The notes below the pieces were generated by a model, which was given only the letters and a program-made list of their open reading frames with translations, was not told the DNA's origin and did not search any database. Shown in pieces: positions 10,501 through 22,969 of a DNA stretch of 64,000 nucleotides. A program made the position numbers and the translations under genes. This stretch comes from Typhlomys cinereus (taxonomy: Eukaryota; Chordata; Mammalia; Rodentia; Platacanthomyidae), in the NCBI GenBank assembly GCA_023101885.1, contig JALPQD010000102.1, positions 1,178,001 to 1,242,000 of the forward strand, read 5' to 3'. How positions within the stretch are numbered: position 1 is the stretch's first letter; every line of letters begins with the position of its first letter.

Positions 10501-10699
10501 AAAATGGGGACTTGCCATTCCAAATGCAGACCCTACTGGGTATATCAACTTATTTTTAATTATTTTTCTAGTTTTACAAGCATGCTGAGTACTAGTCTTC
10601 CCTGCTTCCCTCCATCCCCTTTCCTCCCATCTTCCCTTCAATGCAGCCCTCCCACTACCTATCACATTCCTGTATGTCTCCTTCAAGTTTAATGATGAG

Positions 10700-12460
10700 T
10701 GTGTCTCTGGAGTGGACTTCTTTAGACCACCTACTAGTCTTTATCCCAGTCGGCCTCCAGAAGACATCCCAAAAGGCTATAAACTCTTAAGAAGTTTCAC
10801 AGGTTACCAAAAACTCAATGAAAACCCTGCGGAGTTTCTCATCTGTTACTCTCCTGATTTCAACTCTTCACCTCACTTTTATTGAAAACCCAGACTTCAT
10901 TGAGTCATGTTTCCCTCTCAACCCAGTCACCCTTATGCCAAATCCAAGTAATTTCACTTGAGCACAGATACCCTGGAAGCACTTAGCTACCAACAAGCTC
11001 TCTATCCCCTCTTCCTCACAGTTGACACTTCTGACTCTGGGCAGGCAAGGTGTGCAGTTGTCTCCTCTCACCAGGCCATTGAGTTTCTCATTTCTCCCTA
11101 GGCATTACCTCCCCAAAAGCAGAACTCATTGCTGTCTCTCACATGCTCAACCTAGTTCAGAACAAGACTTAATATTCACGCTGACTGTGAATATGCTTTT
11201 CATATCATACACTACCATACTGCCATTTGTCAGCAATGAGGTTTCCTCACTTGTAGGGGTTCCCCTGAAAGGACCCTCTTATTCTTTAAGCTTTTTAAAA
11301 CCTCTTTTCTTTCATAGGGAGTGCAGTCATAGTGCATCAAACCCCTAACAATCTTATAGCCATAGGAAAAGCTTTAGTAAACAAGTTAGCAAAGGAAGCT
11401 GGTTTCATAGTGCCTAGCCATACCACTTTTCTACTCACTCCCCCACCTCTTACTCCTGATTAACATTCCCTCCTTACCCAGGTGGCTGCCTCCAGTTCTG
11501 GGCTGGCTTCTATTGCATGACAAGTTGTCTCCCTACCTCCCAAGCCTCCGTCTTCCTGTCTTATATAAGTCCTTCATGTAGGATGCTACCCTGTCCTTCA
11601 ACTCTTCCATCTAATCAATCTTTACACACCCCCAACTCTGGCATTCTACAGCCTTTTGTTTGCTCAGCCAACCTCCCCACAAGGGGTTCTCCAACCTCCC
11701 ACTTTTCCTCTGCATCAATTTCATGATCCTCTGCCTTGTACAGTGAATAGACTACACACATGCATGCAACTGGTTGAAAAGCATCACTTTCTACTATCCA
11801 TGGTAGACACTTTCACTGCATGGGTCAAGGCCTTCCCCACCTCCTGTGAAAATGATGACACAGTACGTACACACCTCCTCCAACTTGTTATTCACCATTT
11901 TGGCCTCTCTTAAACCAATCAGATAACTGCCCAGCATTTATTTCAAGGATTACTCAGCTGGTGTCAGTAGCGTTGGGAGTTGTCTGGTGTTACTATGATC
12001 CCGATAGTTCCCAGTCCTCAGCAAAGGTGGAGAGAGCAAACAGGAAATTAAAAGTTCATATTTCCAAGCTCTTTTCTGAACTATATCTCACCTGGATCTA
12101 ACTCCATGTGAACCTACCTTCCTCAGTCCCTTCAGCTAATGTGTGGGCAAACTCTTTCGGTTTGATAACTTTCTACAGCAAATGATCCTAACTCACTAGC
12201 AGGTTACTATTCGCCCTCTCTTTCCCTCCTAAGGAGTTTACCCAGGGAACACTGGGACTGAATACTCCCATAGCCTCACCAGACCCAGTCGTACAGGTCG
12301 TCTCACCAGGTGGTGCCACTGCTATAGACACTTGATACTCCTACTCGAGGACATTGATGGTCGGGTCCACACATGGTGATACAACTTCAATTGCAGCCAA
12401 GTTCCAGGCAATCTCCTGGATCCACTTCTCCCAACAGAAGAGGGCTCTAGAACACACCAC
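10700..12460 (+). pseudogene. Gammaretrovirus-like pol remnant (RNase H and integrase)
   Basis: Six-frame reading gives broken pieces in pol order. RNase H-like sequence lies at about 11090-11400, and the integrase catalytic core with its VDTF-type first strand at about 11770-11915. The core's later part and C-terminal region follow to about 12250. Frames change repeatedly and stops are common (for example after 11913). It may be the pol of the ERV whose gag lies at 5.4-6.8 kb, separated by SINE and L1 insertions, or of a second related element. Confidence 0.7.
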
Positions 12461-12517
12461 AGCACCTTGCATTGCAGTCATCTGACAGTAAGTTCTTATG
12501 CCTTGAAATCTCCAGGC

Positions 12518-12780
12518 TGGGCTGGAAAGATGGCTCGGGTTAAGACACTGCCTCCCAAGCAGAAGTTCCTGAGCTCAGATCCCAGGTCCCACATAAAAAC
12601 ACCAGGTGGAACAATGGCACCCTGCACTTCTGGTCCTGATGGACTGAGCCTGAGATATCCCAGAGCTTGCAAAGAGGAGATAGAAGCGATCCAGGATGAT
12701 TCCCAAAGGCACTCTTGGTCTTTCACAGTAACAGACACACAGTACCCTCTGATACACTTAAATAAATAAAAATTTTCCCA
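12518..12780 (+). repeat. B2/DIP-like SINE (older subfamily)
   Basis: The head GGGCTGGAAAGATGGCTCGG, the conserved body and a TTAAATAAATAAAAATTTTC tail. It is inserted in retroviral sequence. Confidence 0.85.
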
Positions 12781-13029
12781 TGTCACCAACCTGGGTCAGA
12801 TCCCTTAATAAGCTGTCCACCTGATTACTCTTATAGTCTTACTTGCTTCTGACTACCTTTACCTGCTCTTCCTCTTCCACAAATAGCTTGGAAATTCAAG
12901 ATTATTGGAATAGATTGTAATAATAAGGTCTTAAACTTCACCTGTTTTACCACTTATGATTGCTCAAAACCCATTGACCTCATTGTTTTTTCTTGACAGG
13001 AATGCCTTTAATTGGATTTTAGGATTATC

Positions 13030-13250
13030 TATCTACTTATTTATTTTCTGAGGACCAAGGGTGACTAGGGAAAACATCTTGGATTGCTTCTACCTTCTTT
13101 TTTTGCTTCACTCTGGTATTTCTCAGAGCTCCACCCACCACAGCCAGAAGTGAAGGCTTCCACTATTTCCACCTGGCATTTTTACATGGGACTTGGGATC
13201 TGAACTCAGCACCTTCTACTTTTGAGGCAGAATCTTAACCCCTGAGCCCC
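13030..13250 (-). repeat. B2/DIP-like SINE (older subfamily)
   Basis: The reverse complement of the SINE body (GGATTGCTTCTACCTTC, then TTAACCCCTGAGCC). Its 5' end is truncated. Confidence 0.8.
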
Positions 13251-13259
13251 ATTGAGATC

Positions 13260-14214
13260 ATTCTTAATGTTGGTGATACATGCTTTAAAGGTACATCCCA
13301 GTTTTGTAAGTGACTTTAGTCAAGTCAATGACTAGATAAACCCCAAATATGTACACTTGATGTCTAAGAGCTTATGTTCCTTTGAAGGAACTGGCCAGGT
13401 GGACACTGGAATGAGGGAGAAGCCTGTCTTCACCCCTTCCCTGTGCACACACTATGTGAACACCTTAGGCATGTAAAAATCCAAGATGGGGTCATGTCAA
13501 TCTAAGTCCTGGATTTGCATGGTTCTTCAGGTTATGCTTGACAACTTTAAGTTAGTTAATAATGTAAACTACAGGATCAAGATGAAACCTTCCCTACTCT
13601 AGACGTTTACTGGAATGGGTGGCTGTGATTTGATGTAGCTTGGTTATCAGAAGGCACCCAGGACCTGCCAAAATTATCAGAGTGTGAAATATCTGTTCGA
13701 GAGATCCAGGACATCCAGATTAATTTCCTTATCAGTTCCTGCTGTGCACTGGCATCAAATCCTCTTGGATGGTTGTGTTACCAGATTCCCAGGCATGACT
13801 TCCTGAATGTCATCCATGTTGCCCACAGCATACCATTAGAGATACTGATCTTGAAGTCTTGTGCCCAGACTCACTAGACAGAGACTCAGACCTTTCATAT
13901 TGCTACTCTACATCTCAGCTGCCATGTGCTGGTTCTCCAGCACTTCCACCAGTGTTTCAGCCAGCACTCCCCCACTAACCCAGGAGAAACATTAAGAAGA
14001 CTACCCTCGCACATTCACTGAGCCCAGGTGACACAGGGAGGTGAAGACTCCACAAGCTGAGACACAACAGAAAAATGAGGACTGTCTTACTTAAAAGGAA
14101 CCTGCAACCATGATATGCCCCTCTTATCAGATGCCAGGCCCACTGAACCTCTAACAGGATGGAACATACATACACCCTTGGATCCACAGCTCTGATATAT
14201 CAGCCCTTCACAAC
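13260..14214. other. Unassigned sequence between ERV pieces
   Basis: No open frame or repeat family recognised. Its position between pol remnants and an LTR makes decayed env possible, but I cannot show it. Confidence 0.3.
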
Positions 14215-14629
14215 TGTTGCAGTTAGCCTGAATGGTTGCTGACAAAATCACCATCAAATGACTTAAGGAAACAAGGGGTTTATTCCCTTAATGATAGTCT
14301 GGATACAGTTCTTGGTCCAACTTCACAGGAGAGCTCACACCACCAAGGCAGAGGAAACTGGCTGCACCATCTTCACATAACAGCTGAGACAGGGACGATT
14401 CTGACAATGTCTCAGACCAGCATGTCTGGCCAAGAGTACATAAGGATGCCAACTTTCTCAATCAGCTCTCTGTATTTTATTCACCTGTCCAGGGTCTAGT
14501 CCCACTCACCATGGCCTTTCCCATAACCTAGGCAATGACCTGCAGGTTAGCTCTGGGTTTAATTCAATTACTCACAATGTGTCCAGAGTTCACCTCTCAG
14601 CCATCAAGTTGACACCTGTATTTATGACA
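14215..14629 (-). mobile_element. Solo LTR-like element (inverted copy)
   Basis: This is the reverse complement of the element at 20884-21303, diverged but colinear over its length. It begins TGTTGCAG and ends ATGACA, which gives TG...CA ends on the minus strand, where AATAAACCCC marks the polyadenylation region. Confidence 0.65.
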
Positions 14630-14986
14630 TGACACCAACAATCCACCTTCTTAATTGGCACCAGCACATTCTGTCATACTCAGAGAAACCTCAGGCCATG
14701 ACAGATTTTTTAACCTTCATTTCAGACATGCACCAGCATACCTTTGATAATTGTTGATAGCTCATGATCACCGTCTTTGATTTGGATGAACATTTGCAGA
14801 TTTAGGAATGCCTTGAGCCTGACTGATAACCCAAGCCCCCACTGATTCTCTAAATTCTGACATGTTCTCAAACATCTTTCCAGATGCTCTTACAGCTTGG
14901 GACCCTAATATACCAGAGCAGCCCAATCCCTCATGCTCATGAGACAAGTCTTTTTAGAGGGAGCTTCAATGGGTGCCAAGAGCACC

Positions 14987-15342
14987 CCTAATGGTTACTC
15001 ATAACTATTGCTGCAAGAGAGCACCCAAAGTCAAGCAATTTAAGGGAGAAAGGGAGATTTATTCAGCTTACAGTTCCAGAGCGGAAATACAGTCTCTCAT
15101 AGCAGAGGTGGTATGGCTGGATGGCCAAAGCTGGAGGAGGCTACATCCCTGCAGACATCTTGGAAGCTAAGAGCTGCATACTGCTTGCTGCAAAGGCAGA
15201 CTTCTCTTGGAGGTAGGGTGGAACTAATCCACCTCAAGGCCCACCCCTTGTGACTGTGTTCCTCCAGCAAGGCTTCACCTCTCAAGGTACCATGACCTTG
15301 CCAAACACATGAGACTGTGGGGACACATTTCAAACCATGACA
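14987..15342 (-). mobile_element. LTR of an ERVL-MaLR-type element (3' LTR)
   Basis: Closely matches 16825-17181 in the same orientation and diverges from a third copy near 42366. On the minus strand it starts TGTCATGGTTTGAAATGTGT and carries CTGAATAAATCTCC (AATAAA). Its outer end lacks the final bases of the LTR. Confidence 0.75.
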
Positions 15343-16800
15343 CTCCACCCCTGGCCCCCACAGGCTCATTACCATCTCATTATGTAAACCATACTCAGTC
15401 TAACTTTAAAAGTCTTTATAGACAACACAGTCCAAATGTCCAAAATCCAGAGCCTACAATAAAATTGAAACACAAGTTACATACTTCCAACATACAATGA
15501 CACAGAATAAACATTCCCATTCCATAAGGAAGGAATAGGGGCACATCCAGGAAAGATCGATCCATAACAAGACTGAAAACCAGCAGGACAAACTCCAAAT
15601 CCTGCAACTCCAAGTCCAACAGGTGAGCCTCTCATTGAAATCATCTCGGTTCCAAAGGACTTAGGTTCCATCCCTCCAATGCAGCTCCCCATGAAAAACA
15701 TCATTCTCTTGGGATGACTCCTCCCAGGGTATACAACTCTCCTTGGCAGGTGTTTCACATTGTCTCTGGCATCTCTAACATCTTTACTTCGCAGTGGCAA
15801 ACCAGGCTTTAATTCCACTGCCCTTCTTGGGCCTTTAAACTGCAGACTTTCTGCCACATGCTGCCTGGCTTCCATCATTTTTTGAAATCTTAGAGGAGAG
15901 CTCCATGATCTCCTCCTTTGTACATCCTTGATGCCTGTAAAACCAGAACTACATGGACGACTTTGCCAAGACTGACCCCCTTGAATCACAGATGATTCCG
16001 CTTTTCTATGCTAACCATCTCTTTCACTCTTAGGCAGTTGCTTTGTAGAAGAAACAGACTCTTGCTTTGGAACTCCACCTTTTAGCTCATGTCTTCTGAA
16101 AGGATTTACTTTCTTATGGGTGGGAGCCTTCCTGAGACTCTTGCCCTCAAGCTAGGCCTCTCCTATTATCCAAATTGAGAGCAAGCTTTGTTTTACTAAT
16201 GGAGCTAATCTGTTTAACAGCTATTTTGTTCTTTGCTTCTTCCTGGTTCAACTCTTTAAGTTTGCCATTGCATTTTTCATCATTAGATCTTAATAGTTTT
16301 TGCTTCTTCCTGCTTGATTCTTTGCTCTTTTTCATAACTCTGAAGACAACTAAAAAGTAGCCATATCACATTATCAAGACTACATTGCCCTGAAATTCCC
16401 TTTGCCAAGCACTCCAGTTTAACTTCAGACAAGCTTTCAGGATGAGGGCAAAACTTCACTAAACTCTCCGCCAACACGTGGCTTCATGTGTCACTTGTCC
16501 AGTTGCAAACACAGTCTCTGTTCCCCTCTGGACCATCACAAGCTGGGCTTCCACTGCCTGCATCTTTCTCAGTATTACTCTCTTCAGAGCTCTGATGAGA
16601 AAGGCCCATTTGGCCCCATAACCAAGATCCAAAGACTTTCCCAGCACAAAATCCCAAAGTTCTCCATATTTCTCCCAACAAATAGTTCCAAAGACACACT
16701 AGCCACATCACAACATTAGCCATACTGCTGCGTACCAACTTCTCTCAGCTTCACAAACAGCCTCACGTTGTAGTACCAAATGTTCTTAATCTTACAGCAA
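15343..16800 (-). mobile_element. MaLR-type internal region
   Basis: About 1.46 kb between two like LTRs. It includes a 170-codon open frame on the minus strand (15477-15989) that matches no retroviral enzyme I know. Non-autonomous MaLR elements characteristically have a short internal region with only remnant gag-like coding sequence. The text next to the left LTR resembles the internal sequence of that class. Confidence 0.65.
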
Positions 16801-16801
16801 T

Positions 16802-16819
16802 ACCCCACTCCTGGTACCA
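16802..16819 (-). other. Primer-binding site, tRNA-Leu type
   Basis: On the minus strand the 18 nt TGGTACCAGGAGTGGGGT are complementary to the 3' end of a tRNA-Leu as I recall it. They lie 5 nt inside the 5' LTR (which ends at 16825). This fixes the element's orientation and places it with ERVL/MaLR elements. Confidence 0.8.
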
Positions 16820-16824
16820 ATTTC

Positions 16825-17181
16825 TGTAATGGTTACTCTTAACTATTGCTGTGAGAAAACAGCCAAAGTCAAGCAACTTAAGGGAGAAGGGGAGATTTAT
16901 TCAGCTTACAGTTCTAGAGGGGAGATACAGTCTCTCATAGCAGAGGTGGTATGGCTGGTTGATCAAAGCTGGAGGAGGCTAGGTCAGTGCAGTCATCTTG
17001 GAGAGCTGAGAACTGACAGACTGCTCGCTATAAAGGAAGACTTCTCTTGGAGGTAGGGAGGGACTAATCCACCTCAAGGCCTACTCTTTGTGACTGCATT
17101 CCTCCAGCAAGTCTCCACCTCTCAAGGTGCCGTGACCTTGCAAAACACATGAGATTGTGGGGGACACATTTCAAACCATGA
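16825..17181 (-). mobile_element. LTR of the same MaLR-type element (5' LTR)
   Basis: Begins at the right with TGTCATGG and ends at the left with ATTACA, next to the PBS. It is highly similar to 14987-15342, so the pair marks one nearly complete provirus of about 2.2 kb. Confidence 0.8.
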
Positions 17182-17689
17182 CAATTCCCAACCTCAGTTT
17201 AGTCAATGAGATCCTTCAGGATGACCATGTCAACAAGTCAGTACTATGAGAGACTGTGCTCCTACTCAAATACACCCCATTTAATTTGGAAGCCTCTGAT
17301 ACTCCTTGGTCAACATGCCTTGTGTGACTTAAGCAGCATACAACGTGCATTGGAAACTGCAGTGGCTAGAGAGATTTGCAGAGAAAAACATAAACAAATT
17401 GATAGATATCACCTCCAAGTTAATTATAAATCAAGAAACAGCTATCGAAAGAGAGATGAATGAAAAATCATGCAAGCAGAGCAGCTTGAGTGCAAGGGAG
17501 ATAAAAGACACCTATCTTTAGGAAAAGACCAATGCACCATTGCAACAATTGAGGACATTGAAAGAATGAATGCCCAGAGAGTGAAGAGAATATGGATATG
17601 AGTTCTGGTCATATAACCTTTGCCAGCACGTACCAGGAAGAGCAAAGTGCCATCAGTCACCAGGACTGGGAGGGTTGGGAAAGCTACGT

Positions 17690-17882
17690 GCAAATTCCTC
17701 AGTCCCTGCTTGGAAAACTCTATAAAAATCCTATATCCGGTCCCATCTGGGTCTCAGTCTCTCACTATGCTAAGGCCTGTGTGACCCAAACCTAGGTTTG
17801 TTTTAATAAAAAGACCTTCTTGTGTTTTGCACTGGTGGACCACTTCAGGGGGTTCTTTGGACTCTGAGCTCCAGGCATAACA
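17690..17882 (+). mobile_element. 3' part of a gammaretrovirus-like LTR
   Basis: TATAAAAA at 17721-17728, AATAAA at 17805-17810, and an end in ...CCAGGCATAACA, the same terminus as the LTR ending at 4955. No primer-binding site follows, so it is more likely a 3' or solo LTR. The left boundary is not resolved; it may reach to about 17456. Confidence 0.55.
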
Positions 17883-18059
17883 AAGACAACCCACCTAAGA
17901 GGGGAACAAAGATGGAAACTTGAAAACTAAAACCAAAAGCAACACAGATAATGATGGCTTTCAAGACTAAAACTAAAATCTTCACTGGGTCGTCTCACAA
18001 TATAGAAGGTGGAGGGGAAACAGAAATGGACTAATGGTGACCAGGCTTAGTAGAGAGAG

Positions 18060-18892
18060 ACCCCGTAGGAACCTGAATCAGTCCTGGAGGCTAAAACCTG
18101 GACTTCATCCTGGATATGAGTGCATCTGTATCAGTTGTTACCACACCAGTAAAGAAACACACTAAAGACACTGTTTCTGTTGACAGCACCACCCCAGAGC
18201 TTCCAAAAGGTATTGTTACTGTGATCCTTGTAACTGCACCATGGAAGGAGTATCACAAACTTTGTCACCAGTTTCTATGTGTGCCAGAAGCCCCAGGAGC
18301 CCTGTTGACCAAGGTCCACCTCTTGAAATTGAGGACCACCATATCCATGAAACTGAACCTGAACAGAACTCCAGGGCTCCCAATCTTCATGTTAGAAGTT
18401 GGTTCAGAAGAATGGAGACTACACGAATTAGGCAGTAGCACTAAAGGAGATATCTCTTCATACCCCAGGGAGTGGTATGGGACAGTCAGTTCATGCTTGA
18501 GCCACATTCCCATGCTAATAACCTTGAAGCAGAGATCCTTCCCTATTGGACAGAGATAATACCCCATTTCAAGAGAGGCCGAGATGGGCATAGTCCCCCA
18601 CATGAAGACACTCAAGGACCTGGATATCCTCCAAAATGTTCAGTCATCTTGAAATACTCTCTTGTTCCCTGTGAAGAAGCCAGGGACTATTGGCCAGTAC
18701 AAGATTTACAGAGATTCAGTGATGCTACAAAAACCCTTCCTACCATGGTACTGAATCCCTACATTCTCTTAAGCATAATTCCATCCACAGCTGCCTTCTT
18801 CTCTTTCTTGTATCTCAAAGGCATGGTGTTCTGCCTCAGACTTGGAAGTGAACAAACCATTATTTGCTTTTGAATAGGAAGACCTGGAAAGT
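18060..18892 (+). pseudogene. Gammaretrovirus-like pol remnant (protease end and RT N-terminus)
   Basis: Overlapping frames 18116-18559, 18241-18438 and 18472-18873 give the protease C-terminal half. They continue through the connector to the RT fingers, where motifs of the type RPVQDL (here WPVQDL) and a FCLRL strand appear at about 18690-18840. Three frames are needed, so it is disabled. A LINE-1 3' end abuts it at about 18893. Confidence 0.75.
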
Positions 18893-19990
18893 GGAACTTT
18901 CGCTTGGTATAATTTCTTCTGGCTGCTTCCATTTACCATTAAATTTCATTAATTTATTTTCTTGTTCAGTAGTATTTTCTTGTTAAATAATTTGCAGTTG
19001 AATAGTATTATTCCATTGTTTATATGTGCTACATCTTCATTACCCATTAATCCTCATCTCAGCTGCTTCCATTTCTTCGCTGATGTGAATAGAGCTGCTA
19101 TGAACATGAATGTGATTGTGTCACAGAAGGTAGTGTTCTTTGGGAATATTCCCAGGAATGCTATGGCTGCATCATGTGGTATTTCCATTTTTAACCTTTT
19201 TAGGAACCTCCGTATTGCTCTCCAAAGGGGTTATATCAAGTTTGAATTCTTCTTTTTCCTGCATCCTCACCAGCATTTGTTGTTTGTGTTTTGGATTTTA
19301 GTCATTCAGACAGGTAAGATGGTATCTCAGGGCTTTAATTTGCATTTTCCTAATGGCTAAGGAGGTGAAACATTTTTTAAGATATTTGTTAGACATTGGA
19401 ATTTAATCATGTGAAAAGTTTCTTTTTAGTTCTAATGCCAATTTTTTTGAATGGATTGTTTACTTCTTTGATATTTAATTTCTTGAGTTCTTTGTTTATT
19501 TTGGATATTAATCCTTTGTCAGATGTGTGGTTAACGAAGATTTTTCTCTCATTCCAAGGTTTGCCTTTTTGCTGAATTGACAATGTCTGTTGCCAAACAG
19601 AAGATTTTTAATTTTGTGAGGTCCCACTTGGAGAGTAATGGTCTTATTTTCTGTGCATTTGGGGTCCTATTCAGAAAGTGCTGACCTAGATCAATCAGCT
19701 CAAGTGTCCCTCTTATTCTTTCTTCAAGGAATTTTATAGTCTTCAGTCTAACATTAAGGTCTTTGATACATTTCGAGTTAATTTTCATTCAGGTTGATAG
19801 GTAGGGCTCTATTTTCATTCTTTTGCATGTTGATATCCAATTTTGCTAGCAATATCTGTTGGAAATGCTGTACTTTTCCCATTTTTTAAAACTGGGCCAC
19901 CTATGTCAGTTGACTGTAGGTGTGTAAACTTATATCCAGGTCTTCCATCCTAATCTATTGTGTCTATTTTGGAGCCAGTATCATAGATAT
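18893..19990 (-). mobile_element. L1 3' part (ORF2 C-terminus), minus strand
   Basis: The plus-strand text is that of L1 3' sequence read backwards. The minus-strand frame 19549-19788 encodes the conserved ORF2 C-terminal motif (NKWDxxKLK type; here SKWDLTKLKIFC). It is 5'-truncated near 19990 and older than the copy at 9091-9801. Confidence 0.75.
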
Positions 19991-20883
19991 AATCAAACAA
20001 ACTTTTATAATACCCACAAACTACAAAAGAACATAAGTCAAAGCCGTGGAGGAAGATCCCAGGAGAGTGGAGAGAAAAGAAAACAGGCAAATAAATGAAC
20101 AATACATATATGGAAGAATATTTTAAAGAGGGAGGAAAGAATAGGAAAAGAATATAGTTAGACTGGGGGACCCTTCAGGTAACCAATTCCCTGCTATCAG
20201 GTTTTCAACTTCACCTTCCTTAATGCCAGGGACACATACCTGATAATGTAAGCCGTTCAAATAACAAGAAAGGAGAAAATGGACACTAGTCATTAACACA
20301 TATCTTAGTATTAACTATAAATACTTGATAGTAGGCCACCATCTTTTAACTGTAAGAGAAATAAACTTCTGCCTTGTTTAAGTTAAAGCAGATTTCCCAG
20401 CTGAAAGTTCTATTCTCAGCCTTAGGCATGGATCACTTTCAAGTCCACCCAAACACTTGCAGGTCTCAGGCCAAAGGATAGGTGGAAGCTCCTACCCTGG
20501 CCTGCCTCTTGCCACATCTAGCTCTAGTAAGCCTGTTCATATTCAAGCACACACTTTTTAGCTTGAGTCTGCATGATGCTTACCGTAGCCTGCTAGGACT
20601 GGGGTGAAAGGAGTCCTAGAAGAAATGGAAATGTGGTCACAGGTACTGGCAGGGGTACTTATGATACCATGCATAGGGTTCAGAAAGTTCCAGGTGACCC
20701 TGTGATGTGCTTACCCTCTGAGGAGAAGGAGACTGATTCAAGGTACAAGATCTAGCTTTCGGAGTCCAAATGCAATACCACTTATTTCTCTCTTTCACCT
20801 TCTACTGCCTGCCTTTTCATCAACCACGACTAAATAGTTACACACATTGTGAAGTAATCTAGTTAGCTACTTGCTGTAAAAGC
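19991..20883. other. Unassigned, possibly retroviral
   Basis: No frame or repeat family recognised. It lies between pol and env remnants of probable class I ERV origin, so decayed internal sequence is likely but unproven. Confidence 0.3.
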
Positions 20884-21303
20884 TGTCATAGTTAGGCACA
20901 GGTGTCAACTTGACAGTTGAGGGTTTGTACTCTGGGCATATTTGTAGAGAATAAGTTGTTAAGTCCAGAGAAAACCTGCAGGAGATTGCCTAGCTGATGG
21001 GGAAGGCCCAGCTCATGGTGGGTGGGATTATGCCTTGGAATAAAATACAGAGAGCTGCTTGAGAGAGTTGGCATCCTTGAGTATACTTGGCTAGATATGC
21101 TGGTCTGGCAAGTAAGGACTGTCCCTCTCTCAGCCATTATGTAGAGATGGTGTGGCCAGTTCCCTCGGCCTTGATATTGGCTCATGCTTTCCCATCAAGC
21201 TGGGCTACAGACTGTAGCTGTACTATCATAAGAAAATAAACCCCTTGTTCTTTTAAGTTCTTTGATGATGATTTGTCAGCCACCATGTAGGTGAACTGCA
21301 ACA
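20884..21303 (+). mobile_element. Solo LTR-like element, about 420 bp
   Basis: Starts TGTCATAG, ends TGCAACA and has AAGAAAATAAACCCCTTG near the 3' end. An inverted relative lies at 14215-14629. No internal region or clear target duplication was seen. Confidence 0.65.
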
Positions 21304-21899
21304 GATGGCAATGACCCTGTTAGCATCAGGTGATAACTAATCTCCTGATTACACACTTCTGAAGATATACTGACTTGACATAATGATACATGGTATACTG
21401 GTACATAGACTCCCATTGTCACTACAAACTGCCCTGGGCCTGGATGAATGGACCACCTCATTCAGTTGATGTGCAGAAAGGTCTGGCTTCTGGTCTGTTC
21501 TGCACAAAGCTGGGAGCACATGTCTTCAGGGAACTACTCCTGTTCACTGATAGGAATCTATAGCTATAGACTACAAACAGTGAGAGATAACTGTTGAGGG
21601 AGGAAAGAATCACACTTAGGAGCTTGGTCATGTGTAGAATTTGCAAGTCCAGGAGATTGGAGTGGAGCTTCTACGGTTGGACAAAAGGTAAAAAGAATAA
21701 CCTTCTAGACAGAACAAGTGAAATGGTCCCATTTAACAGAGTCAGAATACAATATCCAACTGATGCTCCTCACTCCTGCTACCTGAGGAATCCAAGAATA
21801 GGGCTAGGCCTGTATAGCTTCCCATTTGCACACTATATCACTCTATAGCCATCTGTAGAAAAGATAAACATACCAACAGATAAGTTAACCTTGTAGCGA

Positions 21900-22760
21900 A
21901 TGGCCACTTGGTCTTCCAACAGAGGCCTGAATTCCCACTAGAGCAGATGACCCAGAAGGAACCCTGTGGCCCATAGAAACAGACATATCGAAAGATGGGA
22001 AGGAGTGGGCTGGATTGATGAATGTGTTCCCAGGGGAACTGGTATTAATCACATCCTTTAGGAACCAGACAGAAAAGAAACTTTTTTCTTCTACTAACTA
22101 TTCCTATTGGGAATGACCCTAACTGGACTGCTGCTACAGTGTATTTATAGCCATATGTCTCCCATGAGTATAGCACAGTCAACTTTTTAAAAATTTTTTT
22201 ATTATTATTATTTATTCAACTGTGCGCACGTGTGTGTGTGCATGTGCGCGCACGTGTGTGTGTGTCTGTGTGTGTGTGTAGAAACACGGACGAATTCGCG
22301 AACCACCATGGACGCCTCCACCTCCTTCTGCCCCTGGATTCACAGGCTCCGCCCTACCAGGACCAGAAGCGCAGGCTGCCCCCGCTTCCGCCTGGCGTCT
22401 ATACGTGGGATCTGGGATCCGAACTCAGGACCTTCCGCCTGCAAGGCGGAGGCTTAACCCCTGAGCCACCTCTCCAGCCCCCACAGTCAACTTTTTGCTG
22501 AGCTCCAGGAAGAATTATCCAGCAGAGTATAGTCACCCTCTCAAATCAGATAGACTCCTTGGTAGCCATAATTCTCCAGAACTGCCAAGAATTGGACTTA
22601 ATTACTGCAGAAAGTGGAGGGATATGTGCATTCCTGGGAGAAGAATGCTGAATTTATACCAACGAATATGGAGTGGTGAGAGAAAATGCCAGATAGCTGT
22701 TAGAAAGAATAAAGGCAAGAAGGCAAGAAAACCAGAAGGGAAATCCCAATGGAGAGACTG
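21900..22760 (+). pseudogene. Class I ERV env remnant (SU end and TM), split by a SINE
   Basis: A hydrophobic fusion-peptide-like segment lies at about 22105-22140. After the SINE (22189-22481) comes the conserved TM core with a C-X6-C pattern (Cys codons 22625-22627 and 22646-22648). The codon where a second adjacent cysteine is expected is a TGA stop (22649-22651), so the TM frame is broken exactly there. Further stops lie upstream. The layout is typical of gammaretrovirus-type envelope proteins. Confidence 0.65.
22189..22481 (-). repeat. Young B2/DIP-like SINE in env
   Basis: Perfect 15-bp target duplication (CACAGTCAACTTTTT at 22174-22188 and 22482-22496). Its CpG-rich body is nearly identical to the copy at 10183-10500. 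Confidence 0.9.
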
Positions 22761-22948
22761 ACTTGCTTGGGGACCATGGCTTACTGGCAGGGCCATTGAC
22801 AGTGTCCCAATGGTATTACATTTTTGGACCTTGCAAGATTAACTTCCTAGTCTGGTTCATCAAAAATTGAATCGAGACAATAAAGTTACAAATACTGAGG
22901 CAGGAATACCAGTTTCAGTATTGCTCAGCAAAAGAATAGGGGATTATG

Positions 22949-22966
22949 AAAAAAACGAGGAGGGGA
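22949..22966 (+). other. Polypurine tract
   Basis: The purine run GAAAAAAACGAGGAGGGGA (one C) lies just before the LTR start at 22970, the position of a retroviral plus-strand primer. Confidence 0.55.
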
Positions 22967-22969
22967 TAT

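Noticed and set aside
10071..10523. 150-codon minus-strand frame and its plus-strand partners
   Set aside because: This is read-through of a SINE, including its CA tail. The same peptide pieces recur at every young SINE copy in the window.
11517..11726. Ser/Pro-rich 69-codon frame
   Set aside because: It lies out of frame within the integrase remnant and has no independent support.
15477..15989. 170-codon minus-strand frame as a stand-alone gene
   Set aside because: It lies wholly inside the MaLR-type internal region between two matching LTRs, so it is part of that element. No independent gene signal was seen.
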